DNA of 64,000 nt from Acidobacteriaceae bacterium (GTDB taxonomy: Bacteria; Acidobacteriota; Terriglobia; Terriglobales; Acidobacteriaceae). A program made the translations under genes and the position numbers. Positions 45,462-54,954 of the stretch are shown here, piece by piece. Each line of letters opens with the position of its first letter. The first letter of the stretch is position 1. The DNA lies in contig DASZBM010000002.1 in assembly GCA_035944135.1 (NCBI GenBank), positions 62,001-126,000 of the forward strand. Reading direction: 5' to 3'. The notes beneath the pieces were generated by a model. The model was not told the origin of the DNA, did no database searches, and worked only from the letters and a program-made list of their open reading frames with translations.

Positions 45462-47795
45462 TTAGAGGAACAGGGGGGCGAGCACGAGCGTGATCGTCGC
45501 CAGGAGCTTAATCAGCACGTGCAGGCTGGGCCCGGCGGTGTCCTTGAAGGGATCGCCGACGGTGTCGCCAACGACGGCGGCCTTGTGGGCCTCGGAGCGT
45601 TTGCCGCCGTACTGGCCGGATTCGATGAACTTCTTGGCATTGTCCCAGGCGCCGCCGCCGTTGTTCATCAGCATGGCGAGCAGGATGCCGGCGATGGTGC
45701 CGACCATCAACAGCCCGGCGACAGCGGTGGCTCCGCCCAGGTTGACCGGAAGGCCGTTGATCATCGGGACGTTGGACATCTGGCCGGGAGCGAGCGTGAC
45801 CGAGCTGGTGCCGTAGCTCGCCGAGAAGTTGCGGAAGATGAGACCAACCGCGACCGGCATGGCGACGACGAGCACGCCAGGGACAACCATCTCCTTGAGC
45901 GCGGCTCCCGTGACGATGGAGACGCAGCGGGCGTAGTTGGGCTTGGCTGTGCCTTCCATGATGCCGGGGTTCTCGCGGAACTGATCGCGGACGTCCTGCA
46001 CGACCTTTTGCGCCGTGCGGCCGACGGCCTTGATGGCCAGCGACGAGAAGAGATAGACGAGCATCGCGCCGAGGAGGGCGCCGACGAAGACGGGGATCTC
46101 GGCGAGATTAATGTTGGTGAAGGACCAGCCGTGCGGCATATAGCCGTTGGGGCCGGCAGCCGCAACCTTGTCGGCGACGATGGTGCGGACCTCTTCAAGG
46201 TAGGCGGAGAAGAGAAGGAAGGCGGCGAGCGAGGCTGAGCCGATGGCGTAGCCCTTGGTGAGCGCCTTGGTCGTGTTGCCGGCGGAGTCGAGCTTGTCGG
46301 TTATGTTGCGGACGGCGTCGGGCTGGTGGGACATCTCGATGATGCCGCCGGCGTTGTCGGTGATGGGGCCAAAGGTATCCATCGCGAGAATGTAGGCTGC
46401 CGTTGCCAGCATGCCCATCGTGGCGATTGCGGTGCCGTAGATGCCCTTGGCGTAGTCGGAGATGACGAGCATGTTGCCGTTGATGTCGGTGGCGTTGGCC
46501 AGGGCGCGGACGCCGCAGTAGTAGCTGGCGAGAAGCGCGATGGAGATGACGATGACGGGAAGCGCCGGCGTCTCCATGCCTACAGCCAGGCCGGAGATGA
46601 TGTTGGTGGCCGGGCCGGTGAGCGAAGACTCGGCGATGAGCCGGACGGGGCGGTAGCGGCTCTCGGTGTAGTACTGCGTGATCCAGACGAAGAGAAATGC
46701 CGTGACGAGGCCGATGACGCCGGAGAGGAAGAGCCAGCCGGGCTGGACGCCGGGGCCATTGAGCATCTTCCAGACGACGACGGCGAGACCGCCGAGCGCG
46801 ATGATGGCCGTGACATAGAAGCCGCGGTTGAGCGCGCGCATCGGGTCTTCGGTTTCGCTGGAGCGGACGACCGCGACGCCGACGATGGAGGCGATGAGGT
46901 TGATCGCGTGGATGATGAGCGGGAAGAGGATGCCCTTGATGCCGAAGACGGGGAAGAGCGCGGCGCCGAGGATCATGGCGCCGACGGTTTCTGCGGCGGT
47001 GGACTCGAAGATGTCGGCACCGCGGCCGGCGCAGTCGCCGACGTTGTCACCGACGAGGTCGGCGATGACGGCGGGGTTGCGTGGGTCGTCTTCGGGGATG
47101 CCGGCTTCGACCTTGCCGACGAGGTCGGCGCCGACGTCCGCGGCCTTGGTGTAGATGCCGCCGCCGAGCTGCGCGAAGAGCGCGACGAGCGAGGCACCAA
47201 AGCCGAAGCCGACCAGTTGGTAGACGACGCCGGTGGGATTTGTCGTTCCGCCGTAGGCGAGGAAGAGGATGCTGACGCCCAGGAGGGCGAGGGCGACGAC
47301 GACGAGGCCGGTGATTGCGCCTCCGCGGAGTGCGGCCTGGAGGGCTTTGTTCAGCGAGGAGCGGGCGGCGGAGGCGGCGCGAATGTTGGTGCGGATGGAG
47401 ACGTACATGCCGGTGAAGCCGGCGATGCCGGAGCAGGTGGCTCCGACGAGGAAGCTGACGACGGTCTGGATGGCGATGTCGTGCGTGCGGGGCGAGAAGA
47501 AGTAACCGCAGAAGATGATGATGGCCAGGACGACGGCGATGATGCCGATGGTGCGGTACTGGCGGGCGAGGAAGGCTTCGGCGCCCTCGCGGATGGCGTT
47601 GGAGATGGCCTGCATGTCGGCGGTTCCGGTGTCGCCGGCGAGGACGGAGCGCGCGATGACGGCCGCAGCGATGAGAGCGAGGACGCCGATGGCGATAGCG
47701 ATCCAGAGCCAGACGGTGTCATTAGAGGAAACGGTGGGGGCGGCTGGGGAATAGTTCTGAAAGGCGATAAGGGCCGCGGGTGCTCCGAGATGCAT
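45462..47795 (-). CDS. hppA: Membrane proton-pumping pyrophosphatase (K+-independent type)
   Basis: 777 residues, about 16 helices; hydrolyses PPi to pump H+. Signature motifs: DVGADLVGKVEAGIPEDD then NPAVIADLVGDNVGDCAGRG (substrate site), GPITDNAGGIIEMS, and near the end EAHKAAVVGDTVGDPFKDTAGPS. The K+-dependence segment is GNTTKALTKG: Lys (not Ala) then Thr three residues on, the pattern of the K+-independent subfamily. AGGAGG is ten bases before ATG 47795. A promoter and leader hairpin lie upstream. Confidence 0.95.
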   Translation of the reverse strand: MHLGAPAALIAFQNYSPAAPTVSSNDTVWLWIAIAIGVLALIAAAVIARSVLAGDTGTADMQAISNAIREGAEAFLARQYRTIGIIAVVLAIIIFCGYFFSPRTHDIAIQTVVSFLVGATCSGIAGFTGMYVSIRTNIRAASAARSSLNKALQAALRGGAITGLVVVALALLGVSILFLAYGGTTNPTGVVYQLVGFGFGASLVALFAQLGGGIYTKAADVGADLVGKVEAGIPEDDPRNPAVIADLVGDNVGDCAGRGADIFESTAAETVGAMILGAALFPVFGIKGILFPLIIHAINLIASIVGVAVVRSSETEDPMRALNRGFYVTAIIALGGLAVVVWKMLNGPGVQPGWLFLSGVIGLVTAFLFVWITQYYTESRYRPVRLIAESSLTGPATNIISGLAVGMETPALPVIVISIALLASYYCGVRALANATDINGNMLVISDYAKGIYGTAIATMGMLATAAYILAMDTFGPITDNAGGIIEMSHQPDAVRNITDKLDSAGNTTKALTKGYAIGSASLAAFLLFSAYLEEVRTIVADKVAAAGPNGYMPHGWSFTNINLAEIPVFVGALLGAMLVYLFSSLAIKAVGRTAQKVVQDVRDQFRENPGIMEGTAKPNYARCVSIVTGAALKEMVVPGVLVVAMPVAVGLIFRNFSASYGTSSVTLAPGQMSNVPMINGLPVNLGGATAVAGLLMVGTIAGILLAMLMNNGGGAWDNAKKFIESGQYGGKRSEAHKAAVVGDTVGDPFKDTAGPSLHVLIKLLATITLVLAPLFL

Positions 47796-47872
47796 GAACA
47801 GGTGTCCTCCTGAAGTCGTGCAAGGGTGGATATATGGATTGTGTGCCGGATGACCGCTGGTGTACCGGAGTG

Positions 47873-47892
47873 ACTCCCCTTGAAGGGGAGAC
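47873..47892 (-). promoter_or_regulatory. Stem-loop in the hppA leader
   Basis: CTCCCCTT-g-AAGGGGAG inverted repeat between the putative hppA promoter and its start codon. No T-run follows, so it is a leader structure rather than a terminator. Confidence 0.5.
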
Positions 47893-47898
47893 TGGCGA

Positions 47899-47934
47899 AT
47901 TAGAGCATTTGAAGTGTGAGAGGGTCAATTGACA
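47899..47934. promoter_or_regulatory. Divergent promoters for hppA and the VWA genes
   Basis: Minus strand: TTGACC, 18-base spacer, TCTAAT, about 105 bases before hppA. Plus strand: TTGACA at 47929, adjacent to and back to back with the other -35 (TCAATTGA centre), with a weaker TATTCG 19 bases on, pointing to the VWA genes. Inferred from consensus only. Confidence 0.5.
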
Positions 47935-48097
47935 GTAGTAACTTGAGGAACCGGTATTCGGATGGGGGTTTCGAGCGGGAGGGATGACGGGGGCTTCAGA
48001 GGAAAGATTGGCGAAGAAAGCGCGGCGGTGCGATAGTGATAGCGCAGGGCTCCGCGCAGCGATCTGGGGACGACGGGTGCGGAGCGCGAGGTGCCGT

Positions 48098-49171
48098 ATG
48101 CGGTGCTTGCAGTTGGGCCGGGTGGAAGGTGGTGCGCGGAGCGGCAGAGTGTGGCTGTGCTCTGTTTTCCTCATGCTTTGGGTATTGGCGATGGCAGGGG
48201 GGAGCTTTGCTCGGGCGCAGGAAAATCCTCTGGGCGACGTGAAGACGCCTGCGCCGGCGGCGCCAACCGAGCCGAAGGATAATCGGCCGCTGATTACGGG
48301 CAGTGCCGTGGCCACGAAGGCGACGAACTCGCCGGGGTCCGAGATTCGTGTGGATGTGAATCTGGTGCTGGTGCCGCTGACCGTGACGGATCCGATGAAT
48401 CGGCTGGTGACGGGGCTGGAGAAGGAGAACTTCGCGGTCTACGACAACAACAATCTGCAGACGATCAAGAGCTTTGCGACCGAGGATGCGCCGCTGTCGA
48501 TCGGGATTGTTTTCGATCTGAGCGGGAGCATGCAGTCGAAGTTTTTGCGGGCGAGGAAGGCGCTGACGGAGTTTTTGCGCACGTGCAACCCACAGGATGA
48601 GTTCTTTGTGATCGGGTTTAATGACCGGCCGGCGGTTCTGGTGGATTACACAAACGACGTGGAGGACGTCGAAGCACGTATGGTGATGCTGCATCCGCAG
48701 AACCGGACGGCGCTGATCGACGCGATGTACCTGGGAGTGAACAAGCTGCGGCAGGCAAAGTATGCGCGCAAGGCGCTGCTGGTGATCTCGGATGGCGGGG
48801 ATAACCGGAGCCGGTATACGGAGGGCGAGCTGACGCGCATTGTGCGCGAAAGCGAGGTGCAGATTTATTCGATCGGCATCTTTGACGCGTTTGCGCCGAC
48901 GGAGGAAGAGGTCAACGGGCCGACACTGCTGAATGAGGTGTGCGAGTCGACGGGCGGGCGGCTGTTTCGTGTGATGGAGATGCAGGACCTGAGCGACATT
49001 GCGCAGCGGATCAGCGAAGAGCTGCGGAACCAGTATGTGATCGGGTTTACGCCGACGGACAGGCGACGGGATGGGCAATGGCGGAAGTTGAGGGTGAAGC
49101 TGATGGAGCCTCCGGGGCTGCCTCCGCTGACGGTGCACAGCCGCGAGGGGTACTATGCGCCGACGCAGTAA
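48098..49171 (+). CDS. Secreted VWA-domain protein 1 (acidobacterial VWFA-related type)
   Basis: 357 residues from ATG 48098 (GAGG six bases upstream); an ATG at 47984 would add 38 Arg-rich residues. Signal peptide VFLMLWVLAMAGGSFARAQ. A short beta domain (VDVNLVLVPLTVTDPMNRLV) precedes the VWA fold, whose MIDAS motif is DLSGSM in GIVFDLSGSMQSK, with conserved VISDGGDNRS and ISEELRNQYVIGFTP. It resembles the TIGR03436 VWFA-related family expanded in Acidobacteria. First of three such genes overlapping head to tail; function unknown. Confidence 0.85.
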   Translation: MRCLQLGRVEGGARSGRVWLCSVFLMLWVLAMAGGSFARAQENPLGDVKTPAPAAPTEPKDNRPLITGSAVATKATNSPGSEIRVDVNLVLVPLTVTDPMNRLVTGLEKENFAVYDNNNLQTIKSFATEDAPLSIGIVFDLSGSMQSKFLRARKALTEFLRTCNPQDEFFVIGFNDRPAVLVDYTNDVEDVEARMVMLHPQNRTALIDAMYLGVNKLRQAKYARKALLVISDGGDNRSRYTEGELTRIVRESEVQIYSIGIFDAFAPTEEEVNGPTLLNEVCESTGGRLFRVMEMQDLSDIAQRISEELRNQYVIGFTPTDRRRDGQWRKLRVKLMEPPGLPPLTVHSREGYYAPTQ

Positions 49172-50054
49172 GGCTGCGGGTTGCTTCTTACTGGTGGGAG
49201 TGACGGCGGGTGCTCAACAGGCAAATGTGCCGAAGTGGCCGCACGTAAGAGTGAATGTGTCGATCGTGGATAGAAGCGGCGCGCCGGCGGTGGGCGTGAA
49301 CGCGGATGCGCTGGAGATCAGGGATGGGAAGAGCGTGGTTCAGGATGCGGTGCTGCATCCAGTTGGCGACGAACCGGAATCGGTGTGCCTGCTGGTGGAT
49401 ACCTCGGGGTCGACGTACGAAGCGCGCAATGCAGTTCATGCCGAGGTGGGGAAGCTGATTGATAAGCTGCCGGGGACCGATGAGATGTGCCTTGTGGATT
49501 TCTCTTCCTCTGCGTACGTGGATGCGCCGCTGACGACGGACCGGGCGCTGGTGAGGAAGGGAGTGAGTTATCTGAGGTCCTCGGGTGGGTCCGTCCTTCT
49601 GGATGCGGTGGAGAGTACAGCCCGATACATGCAAAAAAACGCGCATTTTGAGCGCAGGGTCATCGTTCTGGTGAGCGATGGAGGCGAAAATGCGTCCAAG
49701 ATGAGTGAAGACGAGGTGTGGCGCGAGCTGCACCGGCCGGAGGCGCCGGTTGTTTATTCCATTCAGAACCCGAGCGCAGCCAGCTCTGGTTCTACGGCTG
49801 GTTGGAAGTTGCTGCTGAATCTTTCCGAGCGCACCGGCGGGCTGGCCTTCCCGGTGAATACGGAGAATGAGGCCCTGCAGGCTACCGACTATCTGATTGA
49901 GGCGATACAGGGAAGGTATGAGCTGGAGTTTACGTCGGGCAATCCGGCGGCCGATGGCAGTGTACGGAAGCTGCGTGTTGAACTGACGAACGATTTGCGG
50001 AAGCAGAAGTTTAAAGTAGTCGGAGCGGATGGATACGTTGCCGAGCGGCAGTGA
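49155..50054 (+). CDS. Secreted VWA-domain protein 2
   Basis: 299 residues; ATG 49155 overlaps the preceding gene by 17 bases, so it is translationally coupled. Short signal (CFLLVGVTAGAQ). Same plan as its neighbours: beta domain (RVNVSIVDRSGAPAVGVNADAL), VWA with MIDAS DTSGST in VCLLVDTSGSTYEAR, Thr/Asp-containing VSDGGENASK, and a closing strand region (QGRYELEFTSGNP). Sequence divergence from the neighbours is large, so the copies are not recent duplicates. Confidence 0.85.
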   Translation: MRRRSKAAGCFLLVGVTAGAQQANVPKWPHVRVNVSIVDRSGAPAVGVNADALEIRDGKSVVQDAVLHPVGDEPESVCLLVDTSGSTYEARNAVHAEVGKLIDKLPGTDEMCLVDFSSSAYVDAPLTTDRALVRKGVSYLRSSGGSVLLDAVESTARYMQKNAHFERRVIVLVSDGGENASKMSEDEVWRELHRPEAPVVYSIQNPSAASSGSTAGWKLLLNLSERTGGLAFPVNTENEALQATDYLIEAIQGRYELEFTSGNPAADGSVRKLRVELTNDLRKQKFKVVGADGYVAERQ

Positions 50055-51174
50055 GGTTGGATTGAGAAGAGCTGAAAGATTGGCGTGGTGGGTGGTAGCG
50101 CTTCTGTGCACGGCGATGGCGCCGCGTGTGTGGGCGCAGGCGACACCACAGCAGCAGGCGCCGGCAACTGCAACGCAGAAGCAGGTTCCTTTGACGCAGG
50201 ACAGCGACCCGGTGCCGTCGCCGGATCCGGACACGCATACGGCAGCTCCCGTGCCGACCGGGCCGCCGAAGGCGGGAGAGATTACGAAGGAGCACGGCGA
50301 GTACACCCTGCGCGCGAATGCGTATGAGGTGCGGCTGAATGCGTCCGTGATTGATGGAAACGGGGCCCCGGTGGAGAACCTGCCGCAGGACGCGTTCCAT
50401 GTGTACGAAGACGGCGTGCCGCAGACGATCATCGGCTTCCGGCATGAGGATGTGCCGGTGTCGATGGGGATTCTGATCGATAGCTCGGGGTCGATGTACG
50501 ACAAGCGGGCGGCGGTGGATGCGGCGTCTCTGGATCTCGTGAGGCTGTCGAATCGCGAGGATGAGGCGTTCCTGGTGGACTTCAGCTCAGAGGCGTATAT
50601 CGACCAGGATTTTACGAACTCGATTGAGAAGCTGCAGCAGGGGCTCGCATACATCAAGTCCAGCGGAGGGACCGCGCTGTATGACGCGGTGATCGCGTCG
50701 GCGGATTATCTCTCGAAGAATGCGAAGCGCAGCAAACAGGTTTTGCTGATCGTGACCGACGGCGATGACAACGCATCGAGCGCGACGCTGGAGGCGACGA
50801 TTCGCAGGGTGCAGGACCTGGACGGCCCGGCGATCTATTGCATCGGGCTGCTGTTTGGCGAGGATGTGAGCCACTCGGAGGCGAGGCACTCCCGCGAGGT
50901 GCTCACCGAGCTGGCGGCGCAGACCGGAGGCATTGCGTACTTCCCGCGATCGCTGAAAGAGGTGGATGGCATCACGCACGAGGTAGCGCAGGACATCCGG
51001 TCGCAGTACACGATCGAGTACCGGTCGACGAAATCGCCAGAATTGGGCGGATACCGGACGATTCACGTGGAAGCAAAAGAAAAGGGCTATCGCGGGTTGC
51101 AGGTGAGGACGCGCTCGGGATATTTTCCGAAGGTCGCTGGTGGTGGGAAGAGCGCCGGGACGACGGGAGAGTAG
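50029..51174 (+). CDS. Secreted VWA-domain protein 3
   Basis: 381 residues; ATG 50029 overlaps the previous gene by 26 bases (a later TTG start is possible). Signal peptide LAWWVVALLCTAMAPRVWAQ, then a ~60-residue Pro/Gln/Thr-rich linker (ATPQQQAPATATQKQ), the beta domain (VRLNASVIDGNGAPVENLPQ), and the VWA with MIDAS DSSGSM in GILIDSSGSMYDK and IVTDGDDNASS. The end DIRSQYTIEYRS ... RTRSGYFPKV is typical for the family. Eight bases separate it from cysK. Confidence 0.87.
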   Translation: MDTLPSGSEVGLRRAERLAWWVVALLCTAMAPRVWAQATPQQQAPATATQKQVPLTQDSDPVPSPDPDTHTAAPVPTGPPKAGEITKEHGEYTLRANAYEVRLNASVIDGNGAPVENLPQDAFHVYEDGVPQTIIGFRHEDVPVSMGILIDSSGSMYDKRAAVDAASLDLVRLSNREDEAFLVDFSSEAYIDQDFTNSIEKLQQGLAYIKSSGGTALYDAVIASADYLSKNAKRSKQVLLIVTDGDDNASSATLEATIRRVQDLDGPAIYCIGLLFGEDVSHSEARHSREVLTELAAQTGGIAYFPRSLKEVDGITHEVAQDIRSQYTIEYRSTKSPELGGYRTIHVEAKEKGYRGLQVRTRSGYFPKVAGGGKSAGTTGE

Positions 51175-51182
51175 CGGGCAGC

Positions 51183-52112
51183 GTGCGAATCGGAACAGAT
51201 GTAACTCAATTGGTGGGCCACACGCCCATGGTGCGGTTGTCGAAGTTGGCGAGCGCGGACTCAGCGGAAGTGTGGGCGAAGCTGGAGACGATGAACCCGG
51301 GCGGCAGCATCAAGGACCGCGCGGCGCTGGGCATTGTGCTGGATGCGGAGCGGCGAGGCGTGCTGAAGCCGGGAGGAACGATCTGCGAGGCGACGGCGGG
51401 AAATACCGGCGTGGGATTGGCGCTGATCGGCGTGCAGCGCGGCTATCGCGTGAAGCTGTTTGTGCCGGAGGGCTACGCGGAAGAGAAGTGCATCCTGATG
51501 CGCGGTCTCGGCGCGGAGGTCGTTCGCACGCCGGAGGCGGAGATGATGGCCGGGGCGATCAAGCGCGCGCTCGCGTTCGAAGACGAGACGCCCGGAGCGT
51601 TTGCGGCGATGCAGTTTGAGAATCCGGCGAACGCGGATTATCACGAGGAGACGACGGCAGAAGAGATCTGGTCGCAGATGGAAGGCCGCATTGATGCAGC
51701 GGTCATCGGTGTGGGATCTGCCGGAACGTTTACGGGCATCGCGCGATGCTTCAAGAAGCGGCTGCCAAACGTGCTGACGGTTGCGGTAGAGACGCAGGGA
51801 AGCATTCTGCAGGGTGGCGAGCCCGGGCCGCACAAGGTTGAGGGCATCGGCGTGTCGTTCATTCCGGCGAACTTCGATCGCAGCGTAACGGACCGCATCA
51901 TCATGGTGAGCGATGACGATGCGTTTGCGATGGTGGGGCGCCTGGCGCGCGAAGAAGGCGTGCTGGCGGGGTCGAGCTCGGGCGCGAATGTCTTCGCGGC
52001 GTTGCAGATCGCGAAGGAGCTGGGGCCCGGCAAGCGCGTGGTGACGGTGGTGCCGGATTCGGCGGAGCGGTATCTGTCGAAGGGGATATTGGGGGAGTGC
52101 CAGGGCGGGTGA
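51183..52112 (+). CDS. cysK: Cysteine synthase (O-acetylserine sulfhydrylase)
   Basis: 309 residues from GTG 51183; longer upstream frames overlap the VWA gene. PLP enzyme making cysteine from O-acetylserine and sulfide. VGHTPMVRLSKL, PLP Lys44 in MNPGGSIKDRAAL, the TAGNTGVGLALIG substrate loop, GVGSAGTFTGIAR phosphate cradle, and LAGSSSGANVFAAL. Being only eight bases after the VWA genes it is probably cotranscribed with them. A cystathionine beta-synthase-like role is possible but the length fits CysK. Confidence 0.93.
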   Translation: MRIGTDVTQLVGHTPMVRLSKLASADSAEVWAKLETMNPGGSIKDRAALGIVLDAERRGVLKPGGTICEATAGNTGVGLALIGVQRGYRVKLFVPEGYAEEKCILMRGLGAEVVRTPEAEMMAGAIKRALAFEDETPGAFAAMQFENPANADYHEETTAEEIWSQMEGRIDAAVIGVGSAGTFTGIARCFKKRLPNVLTVAVETQGSILQGGEPGPHKVEGIGVSFIPANFDRSVTDRIIMVSDDDAFAMVGRLAREEGVLAGSSSGANVFAALQIAKELGPGKRVVTVVPDSAERYLSKGILGECQGG

Positions 52113-52276
52113 AGGTATCTCGGCATCCTGCAAAGGGTGCGCTACCAGTTTCGAGATGCGAGTGATGAGATGCGAGTGAAGCTTGCTGGTTGAGGCCAAG
52201 GAGGCTTTTATTGCGGCTGTGTAGTCTGTTGCATCAGATAAGCGTGTACTGCGGCAAAATCTGAAGGAGACAATGC

Positions 52277-54049
52277 ATGCTTGAGTTGCGCACGATCAAC
52301 GACATCCTGGCGGGCCTCGCCCAACGCGACGGCGATACGGTTGCGATGTGGAAGTCAGTCGAAGGATGGAAGCCGATCATAGGGCGCACGATGTATGGGC
52401 GTGTGCGGGCCCTGGTTGCGGCGCTCGAGAGCTGGGGCGTGAAGCGCGGCGATCGCGTGGCAATCATCAGCGAGAACCGGTGGGAGTGGCCGGTGGTCGA
52501 CTTTGCGGCACTGGCGATTGGCGCGGTGGACGTGCCGCTGTACCAGACGCTGTCGCCGGAGCAGGTGGGTTTTATGCTGCGCGATTCGGGCGCGAAGGTG
52601 GCGTTCGTTTCAACGCGCGAGCAGTACGACAAGGTGGTGAGTGCGGGCGAGCTGCCGGCGCTGGAGCGGGTGGTGGTGTTCGATGCCGGGGAGTTTCCGA
52701 ACGCCGAGCATCTGTGCAATCTGCTGGAGAATGCGGGGCAGATGGAGTCGCGCGATGCTGGCTTTGACGCGAAGTTGAACGAGACGAAGCCCGAGGAACT
52801 GGCGACGATCATCTACACATCAGGAACGACGGGCGAACCGAAGGGCGTGATGCTGACGCATAAAAATCTGTGCGACAACCTGCATCATTCGACGGACGAT
52901 TTGCAGATCGGCAAGGGAGATTCGGCGATCTCGTTTCTGCCGCTGAGCCATGCGCTGGCGCGGCATCTGGACTATGCGATCTACGCACATGGCGGATACC
53001 TCGCGTATCTGCCGGGGTTCGATCGTCTGCCGGCTGCGATGAAGGAAGTAAAGCCGACGATCTTCCTCGCGGTGCCGCGCGTGTTTGAGAAGGTGCGGCA
53101 GGGGGTTGAGGGCAAGGCGCAAGGCATGCAGAAGCGGATTTTGAACTGGGCGCTGGCGCAGGGACGCAGGCAGAAAGAGACGATCGTCGCGGGCAAAGAG
53201 CCGGGGTCGCTGGGATGGAAGATTGCGAACAAGCTAGTGTTCTCGAAGATTCGCGAGGCGTTTGGAGGGAACGCGAAGCTGTTTGTTTCGGGCGGGGCGC
53301 CGCTGGGCAAAGAGACGACCGACTGGTTTTTGAGCGTGGGGATTCGCGTGTTTGAAGGCTATGGGATGACGGAGACGTCGCCGGTGATTGCGCGGAACAC
53401 GTTTGCGGCGTACAGGCCGTACACGGTGGGCACGGTGATTCCGAATCTCGAGACGCGGCTGGCCGAGGATGGCGAGCTGGAGGTGCGCGGCACGTCGGTG
53501 TTCGCGGGCTACTGGAAGAAGGAAGAGGCGACGAAAAAGGAGTTCACGCCGGATGGGTGGTTCAAGACCGGCGACATTGCGAAGCTCGAGGACGGATTTC
53601 TGTCGATCACGGATCGCAAGAAGGAGTTGATGAAGACCTCGGGCGGGAAGTATGTTGCGCCGCAGCCGGTGGAAAGCAAGTTGAAGGTCGATGCGCTGGT
53701 GGGGCAGGCGGCGCTGATCGGGGATCAGAAAAAGTTTGTGAGCGTGGTTATCTCGCCGAACTTTGACGCGCTGGAGAAGTGGGCGCAGCAGAACGGTGTG
53801 CAGACAAAGGACCGCGCGAAGCTGGTGGAAGATGCGAAGGTGCAGCAGGTGTACAAAGGCATCGTGAGCAAGGCGAATGAGGGCCTGGAACACCATGAGA
53901 CGATCAAGAAGATTGTGGTGGTCGCCGAGGAGTGGACGGTGGAGTCGGGTGAGCTGACGCCGAGCATGAAGCTGAAGCGGCGTGTGATCAATGAGAAATA
54001 TAAGGACAGGATTAATGCGCTGTATGGTTCAGGCAATGGCGCGGAGTAA
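52277..54049 (+). CDS. Long-chain acyl-CoA synthetase (AMP-forming)
   Basis: 590 residues; AAGGAG seven bases before ATG 52277. Adenylate-forming enzyme of the long FadD15/ACSL type. P-loop ATIIYTSGTTGEPKGVMLTH (about 178-197), SFLPLSHALARHLDYAIYAHGG, FVSGGAPLGKETTDWFLSVG, EGYGMTETSPVI, and GWFKTGDIAKLEDGFLSITDRKKELMKTSGGKYVAPQ with the hinge and C-terminal domain. Activates fatty acids for lipid synthesis or degradation. The preceding 164-base gap holds only a short tandem-like repeat and the ribosome site. Confidence 0.9.
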   Translation: MLELRTINDILAGLAQRDGDTVAMWKSVEGWKPIIGRTMYGRVRALVAALESWGVKRGDRVAIISENRWEWPVVDFAALAIGAVDVPLYQTLSPEQVGFMLRDSGAKVAFVSTREQYDKVVSAGELPALERVVVFDAGEFPNAEHLCNLLENAGQMESRDAGFDAKLNETKPEELATIIYTSGTTGEPKGVMLTHKNLCDNLHHSTDDLQIGKGDSAISFLPLSHALARHLDYAIYAHGGYLAYLPGFDRLPAAMKEVKPTIFLAVPRVFEKVRQGVEGKAQGMQKRILNWALAQGRRQKETIVAGKEPGSLGWKIANKLVFSKIREAFGGNAKLFVSGGAPLGKETTDWFLSVGIRVFEGYGMTETSPVIARNTFAAYRPYTVGTVIPNLETRLAEDGELEVRGTSVFAGYWKKEEATKKEFTPDGWFKTGDIAKLEDGFLSITDRKKELMKTSGGKYVAPQPVESKLKVDALVGQAALIGDQKKFVSVVISPNFDALEKWAQQNGVQTKDRAKLVEDAKVQQVYKGIVSKANEGLEHHETIKKIVVVAEEWTVESGELTPSMKLKRRVINEKYKDRINALYGSGNGAE

Positions 54050-54905
54050 CGCGAGACTGTGGAGCTGGGTAATTGTCGCGGCGTTCGCAGCCGCGGCGGT
54101 CGCGCAGCAGTCAAGCGCAGGTCCGGGCGTTGTACCGACAGATCATTATGGTCCGCCGATGTGTGTGGCAGGACCGAAGCCGGGAGCGTCAGATGCGGTG
54201 GAACGGGCTGCGCGAGAGCAGAAGGATGCGCTGGACAACTCACGCATTCTGCCTTCGGCCGAACCGCTCGCGAACTTTGGCGTGGAACGCTACAAGCTCG
54301 TGGAGTACGGCGAGTGCACAGGCAACGGCGGATGCTACTGGGCGGACCTGGATGCGCAGTACAGGCGCGCGGAAACGGAGCTGAAGCAGGAGATCGCGAC
54401 CAAGAAGCCGGGCGAGAAGCTCGCGGTCGTCATGGATATCGACGAGACGACCCTGACGAACTGGTGCGAGATGCGGCGTGAGGATTTTGGCTACGTGGGT
54501 TCGCTGTACCGGCCCTACGAGCTGACTGGATCCGCGGTGGCGATCCCCGGAGCGCTCCGGCTGTTCAACGAGGCGCGCGCGGCGGGCGCGGCGGTGTTCT
54601 TCATTACCGGAAGGCCGGGAAAGCCTGACCGTCGCGTGCAGGACATTGGGAATGGCGACGAGACGGCCGCGACGGCCAGAAACCTGGAGGCCGCGGGCTT
54701 TCATGGGTGGGCCGGGCTGCGGCTGCGGAACGGCGAGGAGAACGGTATGCCGACGATTCCGTATAAGTCGCAGGAACGGCGGCAGATCGTGGCGGATGGC
54801 TACCGGATTGTGATGAGCGTGGGTGACCAGTGGAGCGATCTGCTCGGCGAGCCGCAGGCGGATGTGAGCGTGAAGCTGCCGAATCCGTTCTACTTCATTC
54901 CGTAG
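54036..54905 (+). CDS. Exported HAD-superfamily acid phosphatase (class B/IIIB)
   Basis: 289 residues from ATG 54036, overlapping the fadD-like stop; ATGs at 54015 and 54024 are alternatives. Signal peptide LWSWVIVAAFAAAAVAQ. HAD motif I VMDIDETTLTNW (nucleophile Asp and D+2), motif II FFITGRPG, a later Lys in PYKSQERRQ, and motif IV SVGDQWSDLLGEP. It fits plant/bacterial acid phosphatases of the IIIB group and lipoprotein P4-type phosphatases. Likely releases phosphate from periplasmic phosphomonoesters. Confidence 0.85.
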   Translation: MARSNARLWSWVIVAAFAAAAVAQQSSAGPGVVPTDHYGPPMCVAGPKPGASDAVERAAREQKDALDNSRILPSAEPLANFGVERYKLVEYGECTGNGGCYWADLDAQYRRAETELKQEIATKKPGEKLAVVMDIDETTLTNWCEMRREDFGYVGSLYRPYELTGSAVAIPGALRLFNEARAAGAAVFFITGRPGKPDRRVQDIGNGDETAATARNLEAAGFHGWAGLRLRNGEENGMPTIPYKSQERRQIVADGYRIVMSVGDQWSDLLGEPQADVSVKLPNPFYFIP

Positions 54906-54954
54906 GGGCAGGATCAGGGATCAGGGCAGCCGGCGGGACGGATCCGACGGCGGT

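Noticed and set aside
46326-47813. 495-codon plus-strand frame opposite hppA, rich in Asp/Gly/Glu
   Set aside because: It is antisense to an intact, highly conserved pyrophosphatase; long acidic antisense frames are usual in GC-rich genes and no domain is recognisable.
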